NCBI GenBank assembly: GCA_029260345.1
Contig: JAJDDK010000002.1
Coordinates: 310,001 to 374,000, forward strand
Length of the DNA: 64,000 nucleotides
Reading direction: 5' to 3'
Source of the DNA: Phycisphaerales bacterium
GTDB taxonomy: Bacteria > Planctomycetota > Phycisphaerae > Phycisphaerales > UBA1924
Positions within the stretch are counted from its first letter, which is position 1. The number at the start of each line of letters is the position of its first letter. Positions 32,936 through 42,179 of this stretch are shown here, in pieces. Below the pieces are notes generated by a model. The model made no database searches and was not told where the DNA came from. It worked only from the letters and a program-made list of their open reading frames with translations. The position numbers and the translations under genes were made by a program.

Positions 32936-34294
32936 TTAGTGATCGTCATGGAAGGCGCCGTCCGCATGGAAGTGACCGCCCTGTTGACTAACGCCGCTCT
33001 GCTGACTGGCGAGTTTCAACTCGTAGGCGCCGTCGAGAACGACTTCATCGCGAAGTGAAAGTCCGCTGTTGATAGCGACCCAGCGTCCGTCGTTGACCCC
33101 CATATCAGCCTCGACACGAATCGCCTTGTTCGGGTCCTGTGGATCGCGCCGGAAGAAGACGTGAACGATGCCATCCTTGACGATGGCCGCACGCGGGATG
33201 GCAAGCGCCGGGCCGCCAGTGGATTCTGCGACGACTTCAAGAAACGCCGACACACCGGGGCGGATCCACGACTTCGACCCTTGCGGTGTGGCGATCAGCG
33301 TGATTGTGCGCTGATCCGGATGCGCTTCGAGGCCGATGGTGAGCGACGCATCCACGCTGTCGCTCAAGGCGACACCGGGCGCCGCGGGAGGCACAATGCG
33401 CGCCGAGGCGCCGCTTGCGATTCGTGCCAGATCGGATTGCAGCGCCATGGCGCGGAAACGGACCTTCTCAGGATCAACCGTGGAGAGCACCAGGGATGGC
33501 GTCTCGACGAAGGCGCCATCCGTCACGGCGAGCGATTCGACGACTCCTGCCTCGGCGGCGCGCACGTCAATCCAGTCGATCGTGCCATAGGTCGGAATCG
33601 CTTTGCCGTCATGCTCTGTTTCGGCAGTGAGCCGGGACTCGGGAATACCCGTCGCGGCAGACGCTCGATGCAGCGCGTGTTCGCGCGTGCGATGGGCGTT
33701 GGCCAATTGTGTTTCCGCTTGTCGCCGCTCCGCGCGCAGACGGGGAAGACTTGTCTCAAGCTCAACGGCCTGCGCTTCGAGGTCGGCGCGGCGAAACTCT
33801 GCGGATGCGAGCGCTGAGAGTCGTTCGCGCAGGGCGGTGAGGCGCTGTTCCGTTTCTTCGAGTTTTGCATCGGCAACGGCGATGGCGGCATTGGCGGCGT
33901 CAATATCCTGCTCACCGACAATGATCTCGTGCTGAAGCTCCGGCCACTCAGGCGACCGGAATCGATAGAGCACATCGCCCGCGTCAACTCTTTGATATTG
34001 GTCCACCAGAAGATTGACGCGGCCGGGAAGCGTCATGCGGTATTCGTGACGAGCGAGCGGCTGTAATTCAAACGCGCCGGGGACACGAATCGTGCTGTCC
34101 ACGTGGCGCCGCTCGACTGAAGCGAACGTGATGCCGAGATTGCTCCGCACGGTCGACGGAATGTCGATGCGATTCGTCGGCGCTTCGCCCGTCGCCGCTT
34201 GCGATGTGGTTTCCGCTGTCGCGGGCGATTCGTTCGTACACCCCACGGTAGCCAAAATACCAAGCGCTATGAGGATCAGGGTTCGATGTTTCAT
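32936..34294 (-). CDS. Periplasmic adaptor (CusB/CzcB-like membrane fusion protein), lipoprotein
   Basis: The 452-residue protein has a lipobox VGC near residue 19, a lipoyl-like beta hairpin (LPGRVNLLVDQYQRVDAGDV), a long coiled-coil hairpin (about 125-215), a second half-lipoyl motif (VDVRAAEAGVVESLAV-type) and a beta-barrel region. The C-terminus is His-rich (GGHFHADGAFHDDH), echoing the other proteins of this operon. It bridges the inner-membrane pump and the outer-membrane channel. It overlaps the outer-membrane gene by ATGA (34291-34294) and ends 15 bases before the pump gene. Confidence 0.9.
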   Translation of the reverse strand: MKHRTLILIALGILATVGCTNESPATAETTSQAATGEAPTNRIDIPSTVRSNLGITFASVERRHVDSTIRVPGAFELQPLARHEYRMTLPGRVNLLVDQYQRVDAGDVLYRFRSPEWPELQHEIIVGEQDIDAANAAIAVADAKLEETEQRLTALRERLSALASAEFRRADLEAQAVELETSLPRLRAERRQAETQLANAHRTREHALHRASAATGIPESRLTAETEHDGKAIPTYGTIDWIDVRAAEAGVVESLAVTDGAFVETPSLVLSTVDPEKVRFRAMALQSDLARIASGASARIVPPAAPGVALSDSVDASLTIGLEAHPDQRTITLIATPQGSKSWIRPGVSAFLEVVAESTGGPALAIPRAAIVKDGIVHVFFRRDPQDPNKAIRVEADMGVNDGRWVAINSGLSLRDEVVLDGAYELKLASQQSGVSQQGGHFHADGAFHDDH

Positions 34295-35700
34295 TGCGTC
34301 ACCTCGTCGGCGCTCTCCGCCGCAGGGTTGGTTGATTCGAGTTTCGCCACCGGCGCAGGCCCGGTGAGGTGGTCAAGCTCGATGTGGGCGCGCGCTTCTT
34401 CGAGGCGCACGTCAATCAGGTGCAGCTTGGCGTTGTGCGCGCGCACAAGGCTCTCCAGCAGCACGAGTCCGCCGCTTTCGCCGAACTCAAGGAGACGGCG
34501 CGCATCGTCAAGCTGGCGATCGATAAGCGGCGCCAGATGGTCTGTAATTTGTTCGCGCTCCTCTCGCAGCGCCGTCGCCCGGGCGCGCATCGCCGCGATG
34601 GCGCCGATGATGCGCTCAAGCTGCGTTTCAAACGCAGCCCGCGCAACCTCGCGCTCGGCCGTCGCCTCAGCGATGCCCTGCCGATTCGCATTGAGAATCG
34701 GAATGGGAATGGCGCCGAGAAAGCCGATGCGCGATTGCCCCTGATCGGTTTCGTAGAGCGGGCCGATCGTCAGGTCCGGGTACCGTTTCCGAATCTCGCG
34801 GCGCAGAGTTTGTTCCGCAACTTCGTACTCTTGCCGTAACCGGGCGAGGGACAGATTGCGCGAGACGGGGTCAATGACTTCCGAATCGGCGGAGATCCCA
34901 ACGCTGAGAATCGGCGTGAATTGAATCGGAGCTTCGGGGGACAATCCGAGAAGCGTTCTGAGATGTTGGTCAAGGACGGCGACGTCGCCGGCAAGTCGAC
35001 GAACCTCGTAGGCGCGTTGCATCCGCTCAATCGAAAAAAGCGCCGCTTCGGTTCGCGGCATCTCTCCTGATTCCGCGAGTCGTCCGGTGGATTCGGTCAA
35101 GGACTTCATGGAATCCACGAACTGCCGCAGCTCCTCATGCTTCAACCTCGCGGCGGACCATTCGGCCCATGCAAGCCGCACATCGCGACGAATGCGCCAC
35201 TCTGCTTCGGCGATGCGGTCAAGGTCAGCGCTAACGGCTGCATTGGCGCGAGCCTTCTCGGCCGCGAGTCGTCCGGAGATTGGAATCGTGATCGCCAGCC
35301 CAGGCGTGATGACCCACGGATTCGCCACGCTTTCAGTAATGCGCAACACATCAATCGAGAATGTCGGATCGTCCCAGCGACCCGCGTATTCAGCGGTTGC
35401 CTGCGCCACTCCAGCGCGCAGCCGCGCCATTCGCAAGTCAGGGTTGAAGACGAGAGCGACGAGTTCGGCCTCGGGGAGTGAGAGTCCGTCGTCCGGATCA
35501 AACGGCGGCGCGTCCGCACGGCCTTCCTCGGCGAGACGCGCTGCGAAAGCGCGCACAGCCTCGTCCGACGGTGTTCGCAATCGCCATGCGGCCTCAAACG
35601 CCTCCGGCTCAAGTGGCCTTGATTGGTAGCTTTGACAGCCCGCCACCGCCACGACGCTTATCGCGACCGCAGCCACGGACCGGAATGATGCCAAGTGCAA
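34291..35700 (-). CDS. Outer-membrane efflux protein (TolC/CzcC-like), lipoprotein
   Basis: The start is TTG at 35700, with GGAGA six bases upstream; the frame extends to 35757 without such a signal. The 469-residue product has a signal peptide with lipobox VAGC, then two outer-membrane efflux repeats of long helices (FNPDLRMARLRAGVAQATAE, RVEVARAAFETQL-type, and LLESLVRAHNAKLHLIDVRL). It forms the exit duct for the RND pump. It is followed by the adaptor gene with an ATGA overlap. Confidence 0.88.
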   Translation of the reverse strand: MHLASFRSVAAVAISVVAVAGCQSYQSRPLEPEAFEAAWRLRTPSDEAVRAFAARLAEEGRADAPPFDPDDGLSLPEAELVALVFNPDLRMARLRAGVAQATAEYAGRWDDPTFSIDVLRITESVANPWVITPGLAITIPISGRLAAEKARANAAVSADLDRIAEAEWRIRRDVRLAWAEWSAARLKHEELRQFVDSMKSLTESTGRLAESGEMPRTEAALFSIERMQRAYEVRRLAGDVAVLDQHLRTLLGLSPEAPIQFTPILSVGISADSEVIDPVSRNLSLARLRQEYEVAEQTLRREIRKRYPDLTIGPLYETDQGQSRIGFLGAIPIPILNANRQGIAEATAEREVARAAFETQLERIIGAIAAMRARATALREEREQITDHLAPLIDRQLDDARRLLEFGESGGLVLLESLVRAHNAKLHLIDVRLEEARAHIELDHLTGPAPVAKLESTNPAAESADEVTQ

Positions 35701-35778
35701 TGTGATTCTCCGAACGAAATTCTGCTTTTGAGCACCGCTGCGCGCATGGCACAGCACGACCGACCAGCGTCAGCCGTG

Positions 35779-36309
35779 TCAGGTCAAAAGCACAATTGTT
35801 CGGAGCGGCGAAATGTGAGGGGGTGGACCTCGATCAGGCGGTGGTCGGCGCGCCGGACCATTCCAATTCGAGAGTGGCAAGATCAATTGCGAGGGTGCTG
35901 TAAAGCAACTCACGCTTACCAATTGATCTGTTGAACCGCCTTTCTCCCGAAGCGCTATTCGCGGGGAGAAATCGTGTGAATGAAGCGAGCTGCAGCAATG
36001 GTCGTCGTCAGAACCGCTTAGACTCGTGAACGCGGGCACGACGTCTTGCAAATCTACGGACGGCAGAACGGCAATATGACTGTGGCCATGTGAATGGGTC
36101 GAGCCATCGTGCGTGTGCTCGTGAGCGTGGAATTGAACTCCGTCGGCGCCACCAATTTCCGTTGCGGCATAACCCCGAGCAGGCGACAGCCATGCAATAA
36201 CGCCGAGCATTGCCGCGATCGGAATTGTCAGGAGCCAGGACCTCACGACCAAAGTGTAGCCCCAAGGCCGCTCAAGTGCCTCCCGCGCGAAGATCGGCGA
36301 AGTCGCCAT
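35779..36309 (-). CDS. His-rich exported protein heading the metal-efflux operon
   Basis: The 176-residue protein has an N-terminal membrane helix or signal segment (about 22-45), a dense histidine stretch (FHAHEHTHDGSTHSHGHSHI, about 60-79), a DDHCC motif and a proline-rich C-terminus ending PPPHISPLRTIVLL. It is likely a periplasmic metal-binding or metal-sensing protein. It lies 78 bases upstream of the TolC-like start and is the island gene closest to the tRNA. Family not recognised; low-complexity sequence makes homology calls unsafe. Confidence 0.65.
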   Translation of the reverse strand: MATSPIFAREALERPWGYTLVVRSWLLTIPIAAMLGVIAWLSPARGYAATEIGGADGVQFHAHEHTHDGSTHSHGHSHIAVLPSVDLQDVVPAFTSLSGSDDDHCCSSLHSHDFSPRIALREKGGSTDQLVSVSCFTAPSQLILPLSNWNGPARRPPPDRGPPPHISPLRTIVLLT

Positions 36310-36426
36310 TCACGGAGCTGTGTGAACCCGACACGTCCACGCACATCTGCGAATCACCTGTGCTGCATGAGTCATTCTTGCCGACGACAGGCACAATCGA
36401 CTTCCGAATGATTGATGCGGACACCC

Positions 36427-36477
36427 GCGCACTAGCCCCGGTTGGATTCGAACCAACGACCACACCGATTATGAGTC
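36427..36477. repeat. Right attachment repeat inside tRNA-Met
   Basis: These 51 bases equal 28895-28945. They cover six bases beyond the tRNA 3-prime end and the tRNA up to the anticodon loop. Outside the repeat the flanks differ at once on both sides (C/G at the left edge, A/G at the right), so the duplication is sharply bounded. Confidence 0.88.
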
Positions 36478-36505
36478 AGGCGCTCTACCGCTGAGCTACG
36501 GGGCC
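36433..36505 (-). tRNA. tRNA-Met (CAU anticodon), elongator-type
   Basis: The minus strand reads GGCCCCG (acceptor), TA, GCTC-AGCGGTA-GAGC (D arm), an anticodon arm with loop CTCATAA (anticodon CAT), a short variable loop, GTTGG-TTCGAAT-CCAAC (T arm) and CGGGGCT-A. CCA is not encoded. A lysidine-modified tRNA-Ile2 also has a CAU anticodon; the general resemblance to elongator tRNA-Met makes Met more likely. One mismatch sits at the base of the anticodon stem. The tRNA serves as integration site for the adjacent metal island. Confidence 0.9.
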
Positions 36506-36600
36506 ACTGGGCGACAAGAGTAGCGAATGGCGCGCATCGCGCCATGCGGATGTGTGTCATCAATCGTGAGTCGTATGTGAGGCGCAAAAATCTGCCTCGA

Positions 36601-38820
36601 TCACTTGATGAAGAGCATTTCGCGATACGTCGGCAGCGTCCAGTGGTCGTCGGGAATTTCGTCCTCGAGATCGTCAGCGAAGCTGCGGAGTGCGGCCATC
36701 TTGGGGCGGATGTCCGCCGCGAGGTGCTTGGCGTGCTTCTCCGGATCCTCATCGTGCGGCGCGTCAAGCGCCGTCTCCAGCGCCAGCATCGCCGCCATGA
36801 ATTGGCCGAGGAGTTCACTGTACGACTGGAACCGTGCGCGCAATTCCGTGCAGTTCATCGAAATGGCTTCTGTCGCGGCGACGGATTCGGCAAGCTCACG
36901 CAAATAGCGCTGGGCTGCAGGTGAAACGTGCTGGCGGCACAGACCAAGCTGCGTGTTGGCTTCAATCAGTATCTGCTTGTTGAACTGTTCGAGGTAGATC
37001 GACTTGCGGGCATCGAGTTCGGCTTCGGTCAGCACGCTGAATCGTGTGAATGCATCCACAACCTTTTGCGCGGTGATCACCGGAATCGCTTGCGTGGAGT
37101 CGTTCAAGATCGGCAATCCACGGCGGGCGGCTTCGTCGTGCCACTCCTGCGTGTAGTTGTCGCCGTCGAAGATCACGCGTTTGTGCTTCTTGACGATCTC
37201 CTGAAGGATGGGCATCACCGCTTGTTCGAGCGACTTGCTGTCCGGCTTCTCACCGACTTTGGCTTCGATTTCATCCGCGAGATCCGCGAGCGATTCGGCG
37301 ACGATGGTGTTCAGCACGGTGTTCGGCCACGCGACGCTCTGACTGGCGCCAACGGCGCGGAATTCGAACTTGTTGCCGGTGAACGCGAACGGCGATGTTC
37401 GGTTGCGGTCGCCGGAGTGGCGGGGAATCTGCGGCAAAGTGCGAGCGCCAAGATCAAGCTGGCCGCGCGATCGCGTGGATGTGGTTTCGCCGGCTTCGAT
37501 CTGATTGACGATGTCGGAGAGCATCTCGCCGAGGAAGATGGAGATGATCGCGGGCGGGGCTTCATTGGCGCCAAGACGATGGTCGTTGCCGGCGGAAGCG
37601 ACGCTGGCGCGAAGCAGGTCGGCATGACGATCGACCGCGCGGATGATGGCGCACAAGAACACCAGGAACTGCAGATTCGTGTGGGTTTCCACGCGCGGAT
37701 CGAGCAGGTTTACGCCGGTGTCCGTCGCCAGCGACCAGTTGTTGTGCTTGCCTGAACCATTGACGCCGGCGAACGGCTTCTCATGCATGATGCAGTGCAA
37801 GCCGTGTTGCGGCGCCGCGCGGCGCAGAGCTTCCATCACGAGCATCTGATGGTCGACCGCGACGTTGGCGGATTCGAACATCGCCGCGATCTCGTACTGA
37901 CCCGGGGCGACTTCGTTGTGGCGCGTCTTGACTGGGACGCCGAGTGAGAAGAGCTCAGAATCCACGTCAGTCATGTACGACAACACACGCGAGGGAATGG
38001 CGCCGAAGTAATGATCTTCGAGCTGCTGATCCTTCGGCGGTTTGGCGCCAAGGAGTGTGCGATTGCACATCATGAGATCGGGGCGAGCGAAGTAGAACCG
38101 CCGGTCGATCAGGAAGTATTCCTGTTCAGCGCCGACGGTCGGCGAAACGCGCGTGGCGCCGGTTTCATTGCCGAAAAGCTTGACCAGGCGCATGGCCTGC
38201 TCACTGAGCGCTTCCATCGAACGAAGCAGGGGAGTCTTCTTGTCGAGCGCTTCGCCGGTCCAGGAGACGAAGACTGTCGGGATGCAGAGCGTGACGTTGT
38301 TGGCGCCGCGATTCAGGAAGACCGGGCTGGTGGCGTCCCAGGCGGTGTAGCCGCGGGCTTCAAAGGTGGCGCGCATGCCGCCGGAAGGGAAGCTGGACGC
38401 ATCGGGCTCGCCCTGAACGAGCTCCGCGCCGGAGAATTCAACGAAGGCGCTGCCGCTGCCATCGGGATGAACGAATGAGTCGTGCTTTTCGGCGGTCGAG
38501 CCGGTGAGCGGCTGGAACCAGTGCGTGTAGTGCGTGGCGCCGTGTTCGATGGCCCAGTCCTTCATCGCATTGGCGATGGTGTCCGCGGCGGACGGGTCAA
38601 GCGGGGCGCCGAATTTGATGGTCTTTTGAAGGGATTGGAAGACGTCTTTCGGCAATCGCTGCCGCATGACGCGCTCGCTGAAGACATCGCGCCCGAAGAG
38701 GGTTTCGATGGAGCTTGGGGGGGCGGATGAACGGGTCAACTCATCCACAGAGTCCGCGATCTGGTTGATCGCATTGTGACGCTGGGAGGCGGTCGCAACG
38801 GCGGCGCCTTCGGTGCTCAT
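36601..38820 (-). CDS. glnN: Glutamine synthetase type III
   Basis: The start is ATG at 38820 (MSTEGAAV), with AGGAAGGA upstream. The 739-residue length fits GSIII (about 700-730) and rules out types I (about 470) and II (about 370). Signature stretches include [49 protein letters not shown], and [15 protein letters not shown]. It makes glutamine from glutamate, ammonia and ATP as a cytoplasmic dodecamer. It lies next to the tRNA and 120 bases from trpA. No PII or NtrC site is evident. Confidence 0.95.
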   Translation of the reverse strand: MSTEGAAVATASQRHNAINQIADSVDELTRSSAPPSSIETLFGRDVFSERVMRQRLPKDVFQSLQKTIKFGAPLDPSAADTIANAMKDWAIEHGATHYTHWFQPLTGSTAEKHDSFVHPDGSGSAFVEFSGAELVQGEPDASSFPSGGMRATFEARGYTAWDATSPVFLNRGANNVTLCIPTVFVSWTGEALDKKTPLLRSMEALSEQAMRLVKLFGNETGATRVSPTVGAEQEYFLIDRRFYFARPDLMMCNRTLLGAKPPKDQQLEDHYFGAIPSRVLSYMTDVDSELFSLGVPVKTRHNEVAPGQYEIAAMFESANVAVDHQMLVMEALRRAAPQHGLHCIMHEKPFAGVNGSGKHNNWSLATDTGVNLLDPRVETHTNLQFLVFLCAIIRAVDRHADLLRASVASAGNDHRLGANEAPPAIISIFLGEMLSDIVNQIEAGETTSTRSRGQLDLGARTLPQIPRHSGDRNRTSPFAFTGNKFEFRAVGASQSVAWPNTVLNTIVAESLADLADEIEAKVGEKPDSKSLEQAVMPILQEIVKKHKRVIFDGDNYTQEWHDEAARRGLPILNDSTQAIPVITAQKVVDAFTRFSVLTEAELDARKSIYLEQFNKQILIEANTQLGLCRQHVSPAAQRYLRELAESVAATEAISMNCTELRARFQSYSELLGQFMAAMLALETALDAPHDEDPEKHAKHLAADIRPKMAALRSFADDLEDEIPDDHWTLPTYREMLFIK

Positions 38821-38918
38821 TCGGTCTTCCTTCCTGTGGGGCGGCGGCATGACGGGTGACGCAAGAGTCTATTGTCGCGGGTCGCGCGGACGTTGCAACT
38901 GGGCTGCTCTTTTCGAAA

Positions 38919-38938
38919 TCGGCCGGTTTGAAGGCCGA
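38919..38938 (-). terminator. Weak hairpin after trpA
   Basis: TCGGCC (38919-38924) / GGCCGA (38933-38938) can pair two bases beyond the trpA stop and is followed on the minus strand by TTTCG. It may terminate the mazG-trpA transcript; the T-run is short. Confidence 0.4.
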
Positions 38939-38940
38939 AA

Positions 38941-39747
38941 TCAGGCGACCGGGGCACGGAGACCGGCGGACAGGTCGCGGACAAATGTCTCGGCGGTCTG
39001 AATGGGGTCGGCGCCCTCCGTCAATGCGGATTCGATGCGTCGAACCAGCGCTGAGCCGACGATCGCGGCGTCCGCGTGCTGCACAACTGACCCGACCTGA
39101 TCGGCGGTGGAGATGCCGAAGCCGCACGCGATGGGCAGATCGGTGAGTTTGCGCATCTGACCGACGGGTTCAGCAATTTCGGGAGCGTCGGTGCGCTCGC
39201 CGGTGATTCCCGTTCGCGCGAGCAGGTACACGAAGCCGCTGCACGCGGCGACGATGCGCTTCGCTCGATCAGGAGTCGTGGTCGGGGCCACGAGGAGGCT
39301 GAGTGACAAACCGGCGGCGTCCGCAGCAGCGCGAATCGGGGCGGCTTCTTCAATTGGGGCATCGGGCACAATGAGGCCGTCGAAGCCGGCGTCGCTCGCT
39401 TCACGGGCGAACTTCTCCATGCCCCAGCGCTGGACGATTGACACGCTGACCATCGCGACAAGGCCGAGATTGGTGGAAGGCCGCGCTTTGCGGACGGTTT
39501 CAAGGACGCTCTTCGGGGTCACGCCGGTCAGGAGCGCTTCATGCATCGCGGCGGCGATGACGGGGCCGTCTGCGATAGGGTCACTGAAGGGAATGCCGAT
39601 TTCGACGATCGAGGCGCCGGCTCGTTCCATTCCGGTCAGAAGTCTTGGTAGCGATTCGAGTGTCGGTCGACCGGCGCAGACGAACGGCATCAGCGCCCGC
39701 TGATTCTTCGTCCGCAGCGACGAAAAAATGTGATCAATGCGGCTCAC
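38941..39747 (-). CDS. trpA: Tryptophan synthase alpha chain
   Basis: The 268-residue TIM-barrel protein carries VEIGIPFSDPIADGPVI with the catalytic Glu and Asp (equivalents of E49 and D60), PDAPIEEA, LLVAPTTTPDR, YLLARTGITGERT and the phosphate loop ACGFGIST. It splits indole-3-glycerol phosphate into indole and glyceraldehyde-3-phosphate. No trpB is next to it; the only tight partner is the MazG-like gene, which overlaps its start by ATGA (39744-39747). Confidence 0.96.
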   Translation of the reverse strand: MSRIDHIFSSLRTKNQRALMPFVCAGRPTLESLPRLLTGMERAGASIVEIGIPFSDPIADGPVIAAAMHEALLTGVTPKSVLETVRKARPSTNLGLVAMVSVSIVQRWGMEKFAREASDAGFDGLIVPDAPIEEAAPIRAAADAAGLSLSLLVAPTTTPDRAKRIVAACSGFVYLLARTGITGERTDAPEIAEPVGQMRKLTDLPIACGFGISTADQVGSVVQHADAAIVGSALVRRIESALTEGADPIQTAETFVRDLSAGLRAPVA

Positions 39748-40076
39748 GGTTTGACGCCTTTGACGCGATCCGGATCGGTGTACTTGGTCAGTGCGGCGGC
39801 GAGGTCGACCCCGGCGACATTGGCAAGCGTCGTTAGCCAGGCGAGCACGTCGGCGAACTCCTCGGACAGATTCGCCTGCTGCTCAGGTGTCGGTGACTGG
39901 TCGGGCGCGTTTTCGTGGAGGGAAGTGGCCAGTTCGCCCACCTCTTCGATCAGCCACATGAAGGTGCCGGGGACGCCGCGGGCGGAGTCGGTCGCGTGGT
40001 AACGATCGCGGATGAGCTGTTGCAGCTCACGAACGGTGATATCCGGCGCTGGGGTCTCGGCACTCATGCCAGACAC
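39744..40076 (-). CDS. MazG-like nucleotide pyrophosphohydrolase
   Basis: The 110-residue all-helical protein shows the MazG metal-binding motif pair: WLIEEVGELATSL (ExxE) and EEFADVLAWLTTLAN (ExxD). Family members hydrolyse NTPs or dNTPs to monophosphates in house-cleaning. A start at MSAETP three codons later is possible. Its stop overlaps the trpA start. A functional link with tryptophan synthesis is not apparent. Confidence 0.85.
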   Translation of the reverse strand: MSGMSAETPAPDITVRELQQLIRDRYHATDSARGVPGTFMWLIEEVGELATSLHENAPDQSPTPEQQANLSEEFADVLAWLTTLANVAGVDLAAALTKYTDPDRVKGVKP

Positions 40077-40117
40077 GATAACGAGGCGGCGACATCGCGC
40101 GGTCTGAACCGGCGGGC

Positions 40118-40789
40118 TTAGCGGCCGTTGCCCATGATTTCGTTGTCGGTCATGGGCGGGATGCCGCCACGATTGCGCTCATTGCGAAGCTCAAGGGCGC
40201 GGCGTTCGAGCTCGGCCCATGCTTCACCGGAACGAAGGCGCGTCTCAAGCTCTTCGATCTGCTTGAGGCGATCGTGGTAGGCGCTGTCCACGTAGCGGTC
40301 GTCGAGTTCCATCAGCACAAACGTTTTGTAGTAGCCGTTGGGTTCGACATACGTTTCCTTGCGCTTCACGGATGAGCCGCGCAAAGCGTAGCTGGCGACC
40401 ACGGCGTTGACGTCCTGGAATCGCTGAAGCAAACGTAGATCATCCGCGGCTTCCACCTGTTCCTGGAAGTTGCGCTGCAGGACATCGACGCGGGCGTCAA
40501 TCGTGAGCGCCAGGGCCTGACGAGCCTGATTCACGGCAAGCGACTCGGCGATGGTCTGATTGGCGCCGACTGCTTGCGCCGTGACCATGAGGCGGCCATC
40601 AGCGCTTTGTGGCTCAGTTTGATACCAGACCGGTTCAAAGGCGCGCGTGACTTCAGTGCGCTCCGGCAACACCTTTGGTTGTTTCACGCGGTTGCGCTTG
40701 CATCCGGCGATTGGCGCGACGAGCACGACTGCGGCAAGCGCCATGGACAGCCCCACCCGTCGAGTCATGATGCGAATTTCGTGCGACAT
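40118..40789 (-). CDS. LPP20-like lipoprotein
   Basis: The start is ATG at 40789 (MSHEIRIM), with AGGAG upstream. The 223-residue product has lipobox IAGC followed by KRNRVK, then a conserved region (VTAQAVGANQTIAESLAVNQARQ in part) typical of LPP20-type proteins, where an alpha/beta domain carries A...A..AR. The C-terminal third is a charged helix. The divergent neighbour at 40866-41942 has a similar domain, so the two are probably functional partners in the envelope. Confidence 0.65.
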   Translation of the reverse strand: MSHEIRIMTRRVGLSMALAAVVLVAPIAGCKRNRVKQPKVLPERTEVTRAFEPVWYQTEPQSADGRLMVTAQAVGANQTIAESLAVNQARQALALTIDARVDVLQRNFQEQVEAADDLRLLQRFQDVNAVVASYALRGSSVKRKETYVEPNGYYKTFVLMELDDRYVDSAYHDRLKQIEELETRLRSGEAWAELERRALELRNERNRGGIPPMTDNEIMGNGR

Positions 40790-40865
40790 CGCCCCGGTCT
40801 CCTGATCTGTCGTGAATGATCCGATGAAGGGAATATCGGAGAATGAACGGGGGCGGATAAGAAGG

Positions 40866-41942
40866 ATGATGCACGGTGGAAACACCAACCGGACCTTGAG
40901 GGCCGCTGCCGCATTCGGAGTGGCGTTCGTTATCGGTCTGCCGAATTTTTCTTGCGCATCAAAGCAGTTCGAAGCGGCCTCGGACGACGCAAAGCCAATG
41001 TGGGTGGACCGGCCTCAGGAGGGCGCCGATGGGCGCGTTCTGGTGGGTGTCGGGGTTGGCAGGACGCGGCCAATGGCGGTGGACGCCGCGTTTGCGCGGC
41101 TCGCACAGTCAATTCAAGTTCGAATTATCGCGGATGAAAAGGCGAGATCGTCGGGTGAGACTCGAGTGATCGATGGTCAGCGAACGGGATCAGCGCAGTC
41201 TTCAATGGATCGATCGGTGCGGCTTGTCGTTGATCAGCGGCTCGCAGGCGTCATGATTGATCGCGCATGGCAGAACCCCACGACAGGGGAATGGCATGCG
41301 CGTGTCCTGCTCGATCGCAAGGAATCCGGACGCGCCCTTGATCAAACAGTGAATGAACTTAGGCGCCGTTCGCAAACAGCGCAGCACCGCGCGACTGCCG
41401 TGGCGGGCTGGGAGCAGATCGCGGCGTGGCGCGAAGCGCTTGAAGCAACCCTAGAAGCGATTGACGCCGCGAATGCGAGGGATGCGGTTTTGTCGTCTGG
41501 CGCCTGGGCTGTTTCACATGACGAACTCCTCAATGCGATGGAAACAGCTCAGCGCGGCTGGGACGAGGCACGCGCTCGGGCACGGATTGCGGTGCAGTGG
41601 ACGACGTCGTCGAGCGCCTCGATTGGGCGCGCCGTATCGGATCGCATCAATGAACTGGGTCTGTTGACGTTGGTTGGAGATGCTGATCTGGTGATCCAGT
41701 GTGATTTGTCGTTGGTCACGAGCGGCGCATTTGATGGGCGGACTCGTGCGACGCAATGGGAATTGACGATCCAGGCGCTGGCGCCGGAGAGTCGGCGGTT
41801 TATTGCAAGCCGACGTGAGACTGGCGCCGCAGTGTCCCGCAATGATCCGGAACGAGCGGCGCGCGATGATGCAATGCGCCGATTGGACGTGATTCTTCCG
41901 GGTTTCCTGAACGACGTCTTCGCACGCGGCGGTTCACTCTGA
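40866..41942 (+). CDS. LPP20-like lipoprotein, larger paralogue
   Basis: The start is uncertain: ATG at 40866 or 40869 lies very close behind AAGAAGG, and GTG 40812 or ATG 40824 would overlap the divergent gene's leader. From 40866 the product has 358 residues: a signal peptide with lipobox FSC, an LPP20-like region (GADGRVLVGVGVGRTRPMAV, then AFARLAQSIQVRI) and a longer C-terminal domain (LVIQCDLSLVTSGAFDGRTR) that may be a second similar fold. It is divergent from the 40118 gene with 76 bases between starts, and overlaps the Bfd-like gene tail-to-tail. Confidence 0.65.
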   Translation: MMHGGNTNRTLRAAAAFGVAFVIGLPNFSCASKQFEAASDDAKPMWVDRPQEGADGRVLVGVGVGRTRPMAVDAAFARLAQSIQVRIIADEKARSSGETRVIDGQRTGSAQSSMDRSVRLVVDQRLAGVMIDRAWQNPTTGEWHARVLLDRKESGRALDQTVNELRRRSQTAQHRATAVAGWEQIAAWREALEATLEAIDAANARDAVLSSGAWAVSHDELLNAMETAQRGWDEARARARIAVQWTTSSSASIGRAVSDRINELGLLTLVGDADLVIQCDLSLVTSGAFDGRTRATQWELTIQALAPESRRFIASRRETGAAVSRNDPERAARDDAMRRLDVILPGFLNDVFARGGSL

Positions 41943-42176
41943 GCGGCGATCCGGCGCTTGTGAATCAGTCAATGCATCCAATTCTGATTCGTTGAGCACT
42001 GGGAATGAATCGCGACCGGTGCGCAGCGCGGCTCGGATGTATGGAGCGCACATCGTGCATTCGCCACCGGCGCCGGTGCGCACGCGTAGCGCTTCAAAGT
42101 CGAGCGATTCCCGCTGGGACCGATCGATGAGCTCGCGGAAGGTGAGGTTGGTGCAGATGCAACGATTGACGCACAT
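41934..42176 (-). CDS. Bfd-like [2Fe-2S] protein
   Basis: The 80-residue protein has cysteines at 6, 8, 40 and 43 (CIC ... CTMC). The spacing C-X-C-X31-C-X2-C is exactly that of bacterioferritin-associated ferredoxin Bfd, which reduces ferric iron in bacterioferritin for release. It lies 3 bases after the pseudopilin-like gene and is probably the last gene of the operon controlled by the cobalamin riboswitch. No bacterioferritin gene is nearby. Electron transfer for another process, such as corrinoid reduction, is possible but speculative. Confidence 0.85.
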   Translation of the reverse strand: MCVNRCICTNLTFRELIDRSQRESLDFEALRVRTGAGGECTMCAPYIRAALRTGRDSFPVLNESELDALTDSQAPDRRSE

Positions 42177-42179
42177 GGC

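Larger units (their letters stand above)
28895..36477. mobile_element. Genomic island carrying heavy-metal RND efflux, inserted at tRNA-Met
   Basis: Two identical 51-bp direct repeats bound this segment: 28895-28945 and 36427-36477. The right copy is the 3-prime half of an intact tRNA-Met gene plus six downstream bases; the left copy is an orphan tRNA 3-prime half. This is the classic footprint of tyrosine-recombinase integration at a tRNA gene. The 7.5-kb cargo is a five-gene metal-efflux operon plus a short remnant resembling an integrase C-terminus. No intact integrase is present, so the island is probably fixed. Confidence 0.8.
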
